Shown here in pieces: positions 8,205-16,087 of a DNA stretch of 57,712 nucleotides; position 1 is the first letter of the stretch, and each line of letters starts with the position of its first letter. The notes under the pieces are model-generated. The model was given only the letters and a program-made list of their open reading frames with translations, did not search any database and had not been told where the DNA came from. The stretch covers positions 1-57,712 of the forward strand of contig CADCHI010000024.1 of the NCBI GenBank assembly GCA_902801165.1, read 5' to 3'. Both the position numbers and the translations under genes were made by a program. The DNA comes from an uncultured Eubacteriales bacterium (GTDB lineage Bacteria; Bacillota; Clostridia; Christensenellales; Aristaeellaceae).

Positions 8205-9617
8205 ATGAGAAAGACCAAGATCATCTGTACCATTGGCCCGGCGAGCGAATCCGAGGCCGTGCTCACGGCCATGTGCCAGGCGGGCATGAACATCGCCCGC
8301 ATCAACTTCTCTCACGGCACCCACGACGAACACCGGAAGAAGGTGGAGACCATCCGCCGCGTGCGGGAGCAGCTCGACCTTCCCATCGCCATCATGCTGG
8401 ATACCAAGGGACCGGAATACCGCATCAAGACCTTCCAAAACGGCAAGATCACACTGAAGGAGGGCGCGCCCTTCACCCTACGGGTGGACGACGTGCCTGG
8501 CGACGAGACCAAGGTCTCCGTCACCTACGCCGGCCTGGCCGACGACCTGGAGCCGGGCGACCGGGTGCTGCTGAGCAACGGCCTGCTGGCGCTGGACGTG
8601 CAGCGGATCGAGGGCAGCGCCATTCACTGCGTGGTAGCGGTGGGCGGCGAGCTGTCCGACCGCAAGAGCATGAGCTTCCCCGGCAAGGTGCTCAACCAGG
8701 TGTACCTCTCCGAGGCGGACAAGGCCGACCTGCTGTTCGGCATCGAGAACAAGGTCGATTACGTGGCCTGCTCCTTCGTCTCCCGCAAGCAGGACCTGCT
8801 GGACGTGCGCCAGTTCCTGGACGCCAACGGCGGCCAAAGCATCAGCCTGATCGCCAAGCTGGAGAACCAGTCCGGCATCGACAACGTGGAGGAGATTTGC
8901 GAGGCCTGCGAGGGCATCATGATCGGCCGCGGCGACATGGGCGTGGAGATCCCCTACGAGGAGCTGCCCGCCGTGCAGAAGAGCCTGATCACCAAGTGCC
9001 GCCTGATCGGCAAGCGGGTGATCACCGCCACGGAGATGCTGGAGTCGATGATCTACAACGCCCGGCCCACCCGAGCGGAGATCTCCGACGTGGCCAATGC
9101 CGTGTACGACGGCACCAGCGCCGTGATGCTCTCCGGCGAGACCGCCGCGGGCAAGTATCCCGTGGAGGCCGTGGCCGCCATGGCGAAGATCGCCGAGGCC
9201 ACCGAGAACAAGATCGACTACGCCCAGCGCTTCTACGACGCGACCTTCCAGACCCACAGCACCGTGGACGCCATCTCCCACGCCGTGTGCGCCATGGCCA
9301 TCGACGTCGGCGCGAAGGCCATCGTGGTCTGTTCGCTGTCGGGCCGGACGGTGCGCATGATCTCCCGCTTCCGCGCGCCGGTGGACATCCTGGGCGTCAC
9401 CACCAGCAAGCAGACCATGCGGAAGCTGGCCCTCTCCTGGGGCGTGGTGCCCGCCATGAGCGTGGAGTACACCTCCACGGACGTACTGTTCTACGTGGCC
9501 ACGCAGCTGGCCCAGGAAAAGCTGGGCCTGAAGCCCGGGGACAAGATCGTCATCACCGGCGGCGTCACCAACGGCAAGTCCGGCAACACCAACCTGATCA
9601 AGGTGGAGGTCATCTGA
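8205..9617 (+). CDS. pyk: Pyruvate kinase
   Basis: 470 residues. It catalyses phosphoenolpyruvate plus ADP to pyruvate plus ATP, the last step of glycolysis, in the cytosol. It begins KTKIICTIGPASES with NIARINFSHG. The active-site region is LIAKLENQSGIDN (catalytic Lys) and MIGRGDMGVEIPYEELP, followed by ATEMLESMIYNARPTRAEISDVANAVYDGTSAVMLSGETA. The length matches the compact form (about 470 residues) and lacks the extra C-terminal PEP-utiliser-like domain of Bacillus-type enzymes. The start has a GAGGGGGAGA ribosome site. It has its own extended -10 promoter and a hairpin after the stop. Confidence 0.97.
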   Translation: MRKTKIICTIGPASESEAVLTAMCQAGMNIARINFSHGTHDEHRKKVETIRRVREQLDLPIAIMLDTKGPEYRIKTFQNGKITLKEGAPFTLRVDDVPGDETKVSVTYAGLADDLEPGDRVLLSNGLLALDVQRIEGSAIHCVVAVGGELSDRKSMSFPGKVLNQVYLSEADKADLLFGIENKVDYVACSFVSRKQDLLDVRQFLDANGGQSISLIAKLENQSGIDNVEEICEACEGIMIGRGDMGVEIPYEELPAVQKSLITKCRLIGKRVITATEMLESMIYNARPTRAEISDVANAVYDGTSAVMLSGETAAGKYPVEAVAAMAKIAEATENKIDYAQRFYDATFQTHSTVDAISHAVCAMAIDVGAKAIVVCSLSGRTVRMISRFRAPVDILGVTTSKQTMRKLALSWGVVPAMSVEYTSTDVLFYVATQLAQEKLGLKPGDKIVITGGVTNGKSGNTNLIKVEVI

Positions 9618-9640
9618 CGCCTGTCATTGGATTTGTACGT

Positions 9641-9669
9641 GACCCGGAAAGCGGAACGTTTTCCGGGTC
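9641..9669 (+). terminator. Hairpin after pyk (possible weak terminator)
   Basis: Perfect 10-bp arms GACCCGGAAA / TTTCCGGGTC. The following bases (GGCGGTTGTAT) lack a clean T-tract, so read-through into the DUF554 gene is likely. Confidence 0.5.
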
Positions 9670-9721
9670 GGCGGTTGTATGGAAACGAGCTGACAGCTAT
9701 CGAAGCGAGGGGGCGTGAACC

Positions 9722-10423
9722 ATGCCGACCGGCGTGATCATCAACGTGCTGTCCGTCGTGCTGGGCGGGCTGCTGGGAAGCGCGATGGGAGACAGGCTGT
9801 CCGAACGACTCAAGCAGGACATGACCGTCGTGTTCGGCATCTGCGCCATGTCCATGGGCGTTTCCACCGTCGTGCTGATGAAAAACCTGCCCGCGGTGAT
9901 CTTCGCGGTCATCGCCGGGACCTTGATCGGCACGCTGGTGGACATCGACGCCCAGATTCGCAAGGGCACCCGTGCGCTGCTGGGGCGGATGCGCCTGGGC
10001 GGAAATATCGACCTGCAACTGGCGGTGACCGCCATGGTGCTGTTCTGCGCCAGCGGCACCGGCATCTATGGCTCGCTGATGTCCGGCATGACCGGCGACC
10101 ACAGCATATTGATCGCGAAGGCCGCGCTGGACTTCTTCACCGCCATGATCTTCGCCTGCCAGCTGAAGCGGACGGTGTGCCTGATCGGCGTTCCCCAGCT
10201 GGCCATCATGCTGCTGCTGTTCTTCGGCGCTCGGCTGATCCTGCCGCTGACCAACGATGCCATGATCGCCGATTTCAAGGCCTGCGGCGGCATCGTGCTG
10301 CTGGCCACCGGCTTCACCATCATGAAGGTCAGGCAGATCCCCGTGGCGAACATGCTCCCGGCCATGGTGCTGGTCATGCCGCTGAGCTGGCTCTGGGCGT
10401 CGGTGCTGCTGCCGCTGCTGTAG
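9722..10423 (+). CDS. DUF554 family membrane protein
   Basis: 233 residues, almost entirely hydrophobic helices separated by short charged loops (6-7 predicted segments). It begins GVIINVLSVVLGGLLGSAMGDRLSE, followed by FGICAMSMGV and TLIGTLVDID, which is the DUF554 (YdfK/YqgA-like) signature. The family is a multi-pass inner-membrane protein of unknown function. The start is supported by GAGGGGG 11-16 bases upstream. A strong bidirectional terminator separates it from the convergent SIS-domain gene. Confidence 0.88.
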   Translation: MPTGVIINVLSVVLGGLLGSAMGDRLSERLKQDMTVVFGICAMSMGVSTVVLMKNLPAVIFAVIAGTLIGTLVDIDAQIRKGTRALLGRMRLGGNIDLQLAVTAMVLFCASGTGIYGSLMSGMTGDHSILIAKAALDFFTAMIFACQLKRTVCLIGVPQLAIMLLLFFGARLILPLTNDAMIADFKACGGIVLLATGFTIMKVRQIPVANMLPAMVLVMPLSWLWASVLLPLL

Positions 10424-10448
10424 CCTGCCGATACAATCGATGCGATAA

Positions 10449-10496
10449 AGCAAAACCCATGCCGTTTGTTCAGCATGGGTTTTGCTCTGTTTTGAT
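10449..10496. terminator. Bidirectional terminator between convergent genes
   Basis: Perfect 14-bp stem AGCAAAACCCATGC / GCATGGGTTTTGCT with a 10-base loop and T-rich flank on the + side (CTGTTTTG). It lies between the DUF554 gene (+) and the SIS gene (-). Confidence 0.85.
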
Positions 10497-10519
10497 GTCG
10501 TTTTTAGTTGCGGGAAGAA

Positions 10520-10544
10520 GATCCTTCGCTTCGCTCAGGATGAC
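10520..10544 (-). repeat. Dispersed-repeat-like GTCATCCTGAGC... segment
   Basis: On the minus strand the segment begins GTCATCCTGAGCGAAGCGAA and continues GGATC. From memory, near-identical intergenic strings occur in many unrelated bacterial genomes. Only one copy is in this window, so the repeat status rests on memory, not on the sequence. The rest of 10497-10653 shows nothing I recognise. Confidence 0.35.
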
Positions 10545-10653
10545 GTCGACTCGCTTGTCAAGCAAACGGAGTCGCGGCCTTGGCCTTGGCGCAGCGCCGA
10601 GGTTTCTCTCCATTCCTTGTTTGACGACAGCATGATCTGCTTGGCGCAGGGGT

Positions 10654-11268
10654 TCAGCCCTTCGCCTGCGGCGCGCCGTTGAGGCGCTCGCCGACGGCCC
10701 CGCCGGGGTGGATGCGGGCGAACTGCTCGCTCCGGTAGCCCGTCTCCTCGATCAGGGCGGCCTGGAGGGCGTGGGCGATCACGCACAGGGCGGTGGTGCT
10801 GGTGGTGCCCTGGGCGTTGTACTTGTCCGTCTCCCGGTTCACGTGCTGCACCAGCACGACGTCGGCGGCCTGGGCCAGGGGCGACTCCGTGTTTTCGGTG
10901 ATGGTGATGACGGACACGCCCTTCTGCTTGCAGATGTCGAGGATCGGCAGCAGCTCCTTGGTCTTGCCACCCCGGGAGGCGAAGATCATCACGTCACCGG
11001 CCTGGAGAAAGCCGGACGCGCCGTGCACCGCCTCCGCCGGGGAGATAAAGCGGGCGGGGCGCTCGATGCAGCACAGCAGGTGGGCGATGTGCTGGCAGAC
11101 GATGCCCGAGTGGCCGCAGCCGGCCGTGCCGATGCGGGGGGCATCCTTCAGCAGGCGGACGGCCTCGGAAAAGGCGTCGTCGTCAAAGAAGGCCTTCATC
11201 TCCTCAATGCAGTCCCGTTCGATGTCATAGGCGGCCTTCGCGGCCGCCAGCGCGCTTGCGCTGATCAT
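10654..11268 (-). CDS. SIS-domain sugar-phosphate isomerase/binding protein
   Basis: 204 residues. I choose the ATG at 11268, preceded by GAGGAGGAA, rather than the upstream TTG at 11289. The SIS fold is shown by RIGTAGCGHSGIVCQHIAHLL (phosphosugar-binding loop), DVMIFASRGGKTKELLPI (Ser/Thr-rich phosphate site with Gly-Gly) and a C-terminal HPGGAVGE resembling KpsF/GutQ-type arabinose-5-phosphate isomerases without CBS domains. Such proteins bind or isomerise phosphosugars. It starts 13 bases after the CBM9-like gene, in one operon with that gene and the ROK regulator. The neighbours point to sugar catabolism; the substrate is unknown. Confidence 0.82.
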   Translation of the reverse strand: MISASALAAAKAAYDIERDCIEEMKAFFDDDAFSEAVRLLKDAPRIGTAGCGHSGIVCQHIAHLLCCIERPARFISPAEAVHGASGFLQAGDVMIFASRGGKTKELLPILDICKQKGVSVITITENTESPLAQAADVVLVQHVNRETDKYNAQGTTSTTALCVIAHALQAALIEETGYRSEQFARIHPGGAVGERLNGAPQAKG

Positions 11269-11281
11269 AGGGCGTTCCTCC

Positions 11282-11875
11282 TCAGTCAAAGATCATCAGG
11301 CCGAAGTCCTGGGGACGGTGGAAGCTCGGCGTGTCGCTGGTGCAGGGGTTCCAGGCCAGGTAGTGCTCGGCCACGGTCAAATCGCCGCACTTGTAGCAGT
11401 TGGCGCGGATGCCGTCGCCGGCCTTCGGGGCGAAGCCGGGCACGAACACGCGCACGAACTCAAAGGGCACGGCGTACTCCACCTCCCAGCCGTCCGGGGT
11501 ACGCCGGGTCTCGACGCCCAGCCAGTCCCGCTCGGGCAGCAGGCGCACCGCCTCCTTGCCGTCCCCGAAGCCGAGGTACAGGCTCCCGTTCGGGTTGAAC
11601 TCGATGTTGAAGTAGCGGGGGTCGCCCGGGGTGGGGGAGAAGAAGAACTCGAGGCAGCTGTCCTCGCAGGGCATGCCCAGCGGGCCGGTGTGCTCCGCGC
11701 GGATGTTCGCCTCCCGGGCCCTCAGGCGGACATACAGCCGGTCGCCGTCCCAGGCGATCTGGGCCCAGGCGGAGATGTCCACCCGAGGCCGCCAGAGCTG
11801 CTCGTCGATGTCCAGCACCGGAACGGAGCTCCAGTCCGGTTTGCCGCTGACGCGGACGATGTGGTATTGCTTCAT
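11282..11875 (-). CDS. CBM9-like carbohydrate-binding protein, no signal peptide
   Basis: 197 residues from the ATG at 11875; the open frame continues upstream in the ROK coding region but is not credible there. The protein resembles the family-9-like carbohydrate-binding (DOMON-like) fold: AQIAWDGDRLYVRLRA, then DSCLEFFFSP, YFNIEFNPNG, and GWEVEYAVPF. There is no signal peptide, so it appears cytosolic, unusual for a carbohydrate-binding module and typical of short stand-alone 'family 9-like' proteins of unknown role. Its ATG overlaps the ROK stop (ATGA), showing translational coupling. The CYKCGD segment is not a zinc site I can name. Confidence 0.72.
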   Translation of the reverse strand: MKQYHIVRVSGKPDWSSVPVLDIDEQLWRPRVDISAWAQIAWDGDRLYVRLRAREANIRAEHTGPLGMPCEDSCLEFFFSPTPGDPRYFNIEFNPNGSLYLGFGDGKEAVRLLPERDWLGVETRRTPDGWEVEYAVPFEFVRVFVPGFAPKAGDGIRANCYKCGDLTVAEHYLAWNPCTSDTPSFHRPQDFGLMIFD

Positions 11876-13098
11876 GGGGTACTCCCTTCTTTGAGCATGC
11901 TGTACACCCAGCGGTATTCGTCGCTGTGCAGGAATTGGGTAAACATCTCCGCCGCCGCGCCAAGGGGGATGCGGCTCTCGAGCTCGGGGGAGGTGCAGAT
12001 CTCGTAGTCCCGGGACAGCTCCAGGGTCTGGCTGCGAATGGCCTCCCCGAGGCGGTCCAGGTAGAAGCCGCCCAGCTCCAGCATGTAGCCGTAGAGCACG
12101 ATCCGCTCCGGGTTCAGCAGGTTCACGGCGTTGGCGATGGCCGTTCCCGCCAGCCGCGCGGCGCGGTCGACGTAGTGGCGGCACAGGCTGTCGCCCGCCT
12201 CCAGGGCCTTGCGCAGGGCCTGGGGGGAGAGGTCGCCGTGGCCCAGGGAGGTGCTCGCGCCGCGCTCGATGGCGGCGGCGATGCTCCGGGCCAGCTCCGG
12301 GAAGGACGCGCCGGTCTCCACGCAGCCCGCCTTGCCGCAGTAGCACAGCTCCCGGGCGTTCAAATCCACCACGGTGTGGCCCAGCTCGCCGGCCACGCCG
12401 TGGGCGCCGCTGATGGGCGTGCCGTTGCAGTAGATGGAGGTGCCGATGCCGTTGGAGAGCTCCACGCAGATGAAGTTGTCCGAGCCCTTGGCCGTGCCGT
12501 ACTGCCGCTCCACCAGCGCCGGCAGCGTGACCGCGCTCAGCGTCCGCACCGGCAAGCCGAAGCGCGCCTCCAGCATCGGGTTAAGCCGCAGGTGCACCCA
12601 GTCGTTGAAGTGGCGGTAGTTCGCGGAGATCGGGCTGCCCTTCTGGTAGCCGGCGGGGTCGACCAGCGGGTCGCCGATGCCGATGCCCACCATGTGCATG
12701 TCCCCGACATCGGCCAGCAGCCGCTCCACGCACCTGGCGATGAGCTCCGTCAGCGCGTCGGGCCCGCAGCCGGGGTCGCCCTGGCAGACCTCTTCGCGGA
12801 CGATGGTGCCGTCCAGGCGGGCCAGCACGGCGGTCGCGCGGTTGTGGGCGATGGAGATGCCCACGGCGCAGATGGCGCGCCGGTTCAGGTCCACCGTCGG
12901 GCGGCGGCGGCCGGTGCTGTGGGCGGACAGCCCCGCCTCGACGGCCAGACCCTCGTCCAGCAGTTCCTTGGCGATCTCGCCCACCGTCGCCAGCCGGAAG
13001 CCCGACATCTCCATCAGCTTGGTGCGGCTGATGGGTCCGAAGGCGTTGATCAGGTTCAGCAGGACGTAGCGCTGGAAATCGCGGTTGTAGCTCTTCAT
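11872..13098 (-). CDS. ROK family transcriptional regulator (NagC/XylR-like)
   Basis: 408 residues from the ATG at 13098 (MKSYNRDFQRYVLLNL). An in-frame ATG at 13131 has no ribosome site; GGGAAGGA lies about 14 bases before 13098, so the start is not fully settled. Residues 1-75 form a winged helix-turn-helix (GPISRTKLMEMSGFRLATVGEIAKELL). The rest is the ROK sugar-kinase-like fold with GVAGELGH and the CYCGKAGCVE zinc-binding signature. The DNA-binding domain makes it a regulator rather than a kinase. The family responds to sugars or sugar phosphates. It leads the ROK / CBM9-like / SIS operon and probably controls it and perhaps the neighbouring catabolic genes. Confidence 0.9.
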   Translation of the reverse strand: MKSYNRDFQRYVLLNLINAFGPISRTKLMEMSGFRLATVGEIAKELLDEGLAVEAGLSAHSTGRRRPTVDLNRRAICAVGISIAHNRATAVLARLDGTIVREEVCQGDPGCGPDALTELIARCVERLLADVGDMHMVGIGIGDPLVDPAGYQKGSPISANYRHFNDWVHLRLNPMLEARFGLPVRTLSAVTLPALVERQYGTAKGSDNFICVELSNGIGTSIYCNGTPISGAHGVAGELGHTVVDLNARELCYCGKAGCVETGASFPELARSIAAAIERGASTSLGHGDLSPQALRKALEAGDSLCRHYVDRAARLAGTAIANAVNLLNPERIVLYGYMLELGGFYLDRLGEAIRSQTLELSRDYEICTSPELESRIPLGAAAEMFTQFLHSDEYRWVYSMLKEGSTP

Positions 13099-13133
13099 GG
13101 TTTTCGCGCCATCCTTCCCGTTTCGCCGCATGG

Positions 13134-13189
13134 AAAATGAAAACGGGGGACGCCCCGGCGGGAAGGGCCGCCGCCCGTGTGGGCGGCGG
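13134..13189 (-). terminator. Two successive hairpins ending the aminotransferase operon
   Basis: A perfect 9-bp CCGCCGCCC / GGGCGGCGG stem with a 4-base loop (13168-13189) is followed on the minus strand by a CGGGG / CCCCG stem and GTTTTCATTTT. The pair separates the DegT gene from the ROK operon. Confidence 0.7.
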
Positions 13190-13227
13190 TCTCATCCCGG
13201 CGCGAGGTCGGCCCCCTTGTGATCGGA

Positions 13228-14553
13228 TCAGATGCCGCGCTGCATCTCGTAGACGGACTCGAGGATGGAGTCGGCCATGTAGTCGACCTGCTCCTTGGTC
13301 AGCCCGTACACCGGGAAGTGGGTGAAGCGCTTGTAGAACACTTCCTCGCAGTTCGGGCAGGTCTCGGCGATGGCGTCCTCGTCATAGCCGTAGGTCTGCA
13401 TGATGTTGAAGCGGTACAGCGGGCCGAAGTGGGGGATGTTGGTGACGCCCCGGGCGTCCAACTTCTTCTTCAGCAGCTGCACGTCGCCGCCGGCCTTCTC
13501 CGGGTTCACCAGCAGCTTGTACAGGTGGAAGGTGGGCTTGATGTCCTCGTTGCCAAGGTCCTGCAGGCTCAGCGCGTCGCCGGCCTCCTTCAGGCGGTCG
13601 TTCAGGTAGGTGGCGCAGGCGCGGCGGGCGCCGATGATCTCCTCGATGCGCTTGATCTGCTGGCACAGGCCCAGGCCCTGGATCTCGGTGGTGGAGGCGT
13701 TGCCGGCCACGAAGGGCTTCTTCCAGCCTTGGCAGGCGGTCACGTCATACAGCCAGTCCTTGATCTTGCGGGAGAAGTCGGTGCCCAGGAAGCGGGCGCG
13801 GCGCATGTCGCCCTTGAAGGCCTCGATGTTGGTGCACAGGATGCCGCCCTCGCCGAAGGAGGTGATGTTCTTCACCTCGTGGAAGCTGAAGGCGCCGAAG
13901 TCCGCGATGGTGCCCAGCATCTTGCCGTGGTACATGCCGCCGAAGCCGTGGGCCGCGTCCTCCAGCACCAGGATGTTGTGCTCCTTCGCCAGCTTCATGA
14001 TGGGGTCCATGTCCACGGGATAGCCGCCGATGTGCACCGGCACGATCATGCGGGTGCGGTCGGTGATCTTGCGGGCCACGTCCGCGGGGTCCATGTTCAG
14101 CGTGAGGGGATCCACGTCCGCGAACACCAGCTTGCAGCCGATGGACAGCGGATAGGCCATGGTGGCGATGAAGGTGATGGCCGGCACGATGACCTCGTCG
14201 CCGGGCTCCAGGTTCACGTACTTGTAGGCGATCTCAAAGCCGGCGGTGCAGTTGGTCACGAAGGTGGAGCCGGTGGTGTGCAGGTACTCGTCGCACATGT
14301 TCTCCGCCCGGGCCACCACGTTGTCCAGGGACAGCTTGGCCGGCGGCTCGGAGACCTTGTCCAGCGCGAAGATGTCCTTCTGGACGTCGGCGATGATCCT
14401 GTCGTATTCCTCGCCCTTGCCCTGCATCATGAAGCGAATGACCTCCATGACGTCCTCGGCATTGTAGTTTTCACCGACGGCAGCCCAGGGGACCCGGGTC
14501 TCACCGGTGTTGTATCTGAAGTCCGATGCCTTTTTCTTGTTGTCGCTCGCCAT
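13228..14553 (-). CDS. DegT/DnrJ/EryC1/StrS family PLP-dependent aminotransferase
   Basis: 441 residues. The fold-type I sugar aminotransferase signature is clear: VTNCTAGFEIAYKYVNLEPGDEVIVPAITFIAT, then DVDPLTLNMDP, VHIGGYPVDMD, LEDAAHGFG, and the PLP Lys in FHEVKNITSFGEGG. Members usually aminate keto-sugars with glutamate. The segment at residues about 35-80 (MQGKGEEYDRI...CDEYL) is about 40 residues longer than in typical family members. The next gene upstream in transcription is a Gfo/Idh dehydrogenase, so oxidation of a sugar and transamination of the ketone, or the reverse, is a reasonable pairing by inference. The ribosome site AAAGGAG lies ahead of the ATG. Confidence 0.9.
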   Translation of the reverse strand: MASDNKKKASDFRYNTGETRVPWAAVGENYNAEDVMEVIRFMMQGKGEEYDRIIADVQKDIFALDKVSEPPAKLSLDNVVARAENMCDEYLHTTGSTFVTNCTAGFEIAYKYVNLEPGDEVIVPAITFIATMAYPLSIGCKLVFADVDPLTLNMDPADVARKITDRTRMIVPVHIGGYPVDMDPIMKLAKEHNILVLEDAAHGFGGMYHGKMLGTIADFGAFSFHEVKNITSFGEGGILCTNIEAFKGDMRRARFLGTDFSRKIKDWLYDVTACQGWKKPFVAGNASTTEIQGLGLCQQIKRIEEIIGARRACATYLNDRLKEAGDALSLQDLGNEDIKPTFHLYKLLVNPEKAGGDVQLLKKKLDARGVTNIPHFGPLYRFNIMQTYGYDEDAIAETCPNCEEVFYKRFTHFPVYGLTKEQVDYMADSILESVYEMQRGI

Positions 14554-14719
14554 AGATGATGCTCCTTTCTGCCGCGCCGCGGGGCGCGATGTGCCATTTG
14601 GTTTTGCGTGGTCATTTCAGAGGAACGGTCGGGAATCCCGGCGGCGGCTGGAGAAGCCGCGCCGGCAGCATACTTTCATGTTCCCGCGCTTCGCTTGTTC
14701 CGTGCGAGGGGTTTGACGA

Positions 14720-15763
14720 TCACAGGTCGATGATCCTGCCCGTGTCGTTGGAGAGATAGGCCGCCTCCATCACGCGCTGCACCTGTACCGCGTCGGAGGC
14801 GGGCACCTCCAGCGGCGCGCCGGTGAGCAGCGAGTTGCAGAAGCTCTCCACCTCCCGCTGGTAGAGGTTTCCGAAGGTCACGTCGATGTGCTCGCCCTGG
14901 GCGGTCTTGGAGTTCTGCACGGCGTCGTAGCCGCCCTGGGGACCCAGGAACAGCGCGTCCAGCTCGCCGCCGTCCACCTGTCCGATCACGTTCTGGCCCA
15001 TCAGGCGGCCCTGGTCGCCGAAGAACTCCAGGCGCCAGCGGGCGGCCTCGTCCGGGATGTTGAAGTTGGACTGCACCATGCACTGCACGCCGTTTTCCAT
15101 GCGCAGCATCACCATGGAGGAGTCCTCCACCTCGTAGTGGAAGGACAGCGTGTCGTGGAACGCGGCCACCTGCTTCACCTTGGTGCCCAGCACGTACTGC
15201 ATCAGGTCGATGCAGTGCACGCCCATGTCCATCATCGCGCCGCCGCCGCCGGCCTTCTTGCTCTGGCGCCACACGCCGGGCATGTCCGGATACCAGCAGG
15301 TGAACTGGGAGAAGCCGGAGACGGGCCGGCCGATCTTGCCCTCGGCGATGGCCTTTTTCATGGCCTGGACATAGGCGCCGAAGCGCATCATCAGGCCCGC
15401 GGCGATCTTCACGCCCTTGGCCTCGCAGTAATCCAGCACCTTCTGGCCCTCCTCCGAGGACATGGCCAGGGGCTTTTCGATGAGGATGTGCTTGCCCGCG
15501 TCCGCGGCCATCATGGCCTGGCGCGCGTGCAATACCACCGGGGAGGCGATGTACACCGCGTCGATCTCGGGGTCGGCCAGCAGCGCCGCCTCGCTGTCAT
15601 AGGCGCGGGCGCAGTTCCACTTTGCCCGGCATTTTTCCGCCAGCTCCATGTTGATCTCCATGACGGCCACCAGCTCGGCATTGTCGCACAGCAGCATGCC
15701 CGGGATCGTGCGCCGATCCGCGATGCCGCCCGCGCCGATGACGCCCCAGCGAATTTTCTTCAT
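14720..15763 (-). CDS. Gfo/Idh/MocA family NAD(P)-dependent oxidoreductase
   Basis: 347 residues from the ATG at 15763 (MKKIRWGVIGAGGIADRR) with AGGAG upstream; the open frame upstream is a GC-rich artefact. The Rossmann motif GAGGIA is at residues 9-14, the family EKP motif (HILIEKPLAMS) near residue 95, and KKAGGGGAMMDMGVHCIDLMQY supplies the catalytic Asp/His. The family oxidises or reduces sugars, inositols and sugar phosphates. It sits between the sugar ABC transporter and the DegT aminotransferase and is probably co-transcribed with the latter (164-base gap, no clear terminator). Substrate unknown. Confidence 0.9.
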   Translation of the reverse strand: MKKIRWGVIGAGGIADRRTIPGMLLCDNAELVAVMEINMELAEKCRAKWNCARAYDSEAALLADPEIDAVYIASPVVLHARQAMMAADAGKHILIEKPLAMSSEEGQKVLDYCEAKGVKIAAGLMMRFGAYVQAMKKAIAEGKIGRPVSGFSQFTCWYPDMPGVWRQSKKAGGGGAMMDMGVHCIDLMQYVLGTKVKQVAAFHDTLSFHYEVEDSSMVMLRMENGVQCMVQSNFNIPDEAARWRLEFFGDQGRLMGQNVIGQVDGGELDALFLGPQGGYDAVQNSKTAQGEHIDVTFGNLYQREVESFCNSLLTGAPLEVPASDAVQVQRVMEAAYLSNDTGRIIDL

Positions 15764-16044
15764 AGCAATACACTCTCCTGACGGTCTTTGTGGTAAGGGC
15801 CTTTTCACCCATAAACGCCCCGGAGACCTGCCTTGACGCCGCCTTTTCCGGCAAGCCCTCGCTTTACAGGGCTTGCCGGGGCGGCGCACAGCGGCCCCCC
15901 CTGGGGTCCCCCGAAGGGGCGCCGTCCATGAACCGTCGCTCATGGATCGCGCCCGTCCGGCGGCAGCTTTCCCCGACGGGATGCCCGCGGACGACTCGCG
16001 GCGCGTCCGCCTCCCGGGGGGAGGCGGGAACAGCCGCTCGGGAT
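15764..16044 (-). other. GC-rich, hairpin-rich intergenic region without a gene
   Basis: Contains a perfect 12-bp hairpin at 15848-15879 (CCGGCAAGCCCT / AGGGCTTGCCGG) lacking a T-tract, a 9-bp CCGCCTCCC / GGGAGGCGG stem near 16008-16028, and an interrupted CCATGA / TCATGG repeat near 15930. No open frame looks coded. It forms the leader of the Gfo/Idh gene, or an intergenic repeat region; I cannot match it to a known RNA class. Confidence 0.4.
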
Positions 16045-16071
16045 AAGGAAAAGGGGCGCGAGGCCCCTTCT
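16045..16071 (-). terminator. Terminator after the sugar-binding protein gene
   Basis: On the minus strand, AAGGGGC / GCCCCTT with a 5-base loop followed by TTCCTTATCC, 17 bases after the stop. Confidence 0.7.
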
Positions 16072-16087
16072 CCCGTTTCTGAAAGGA

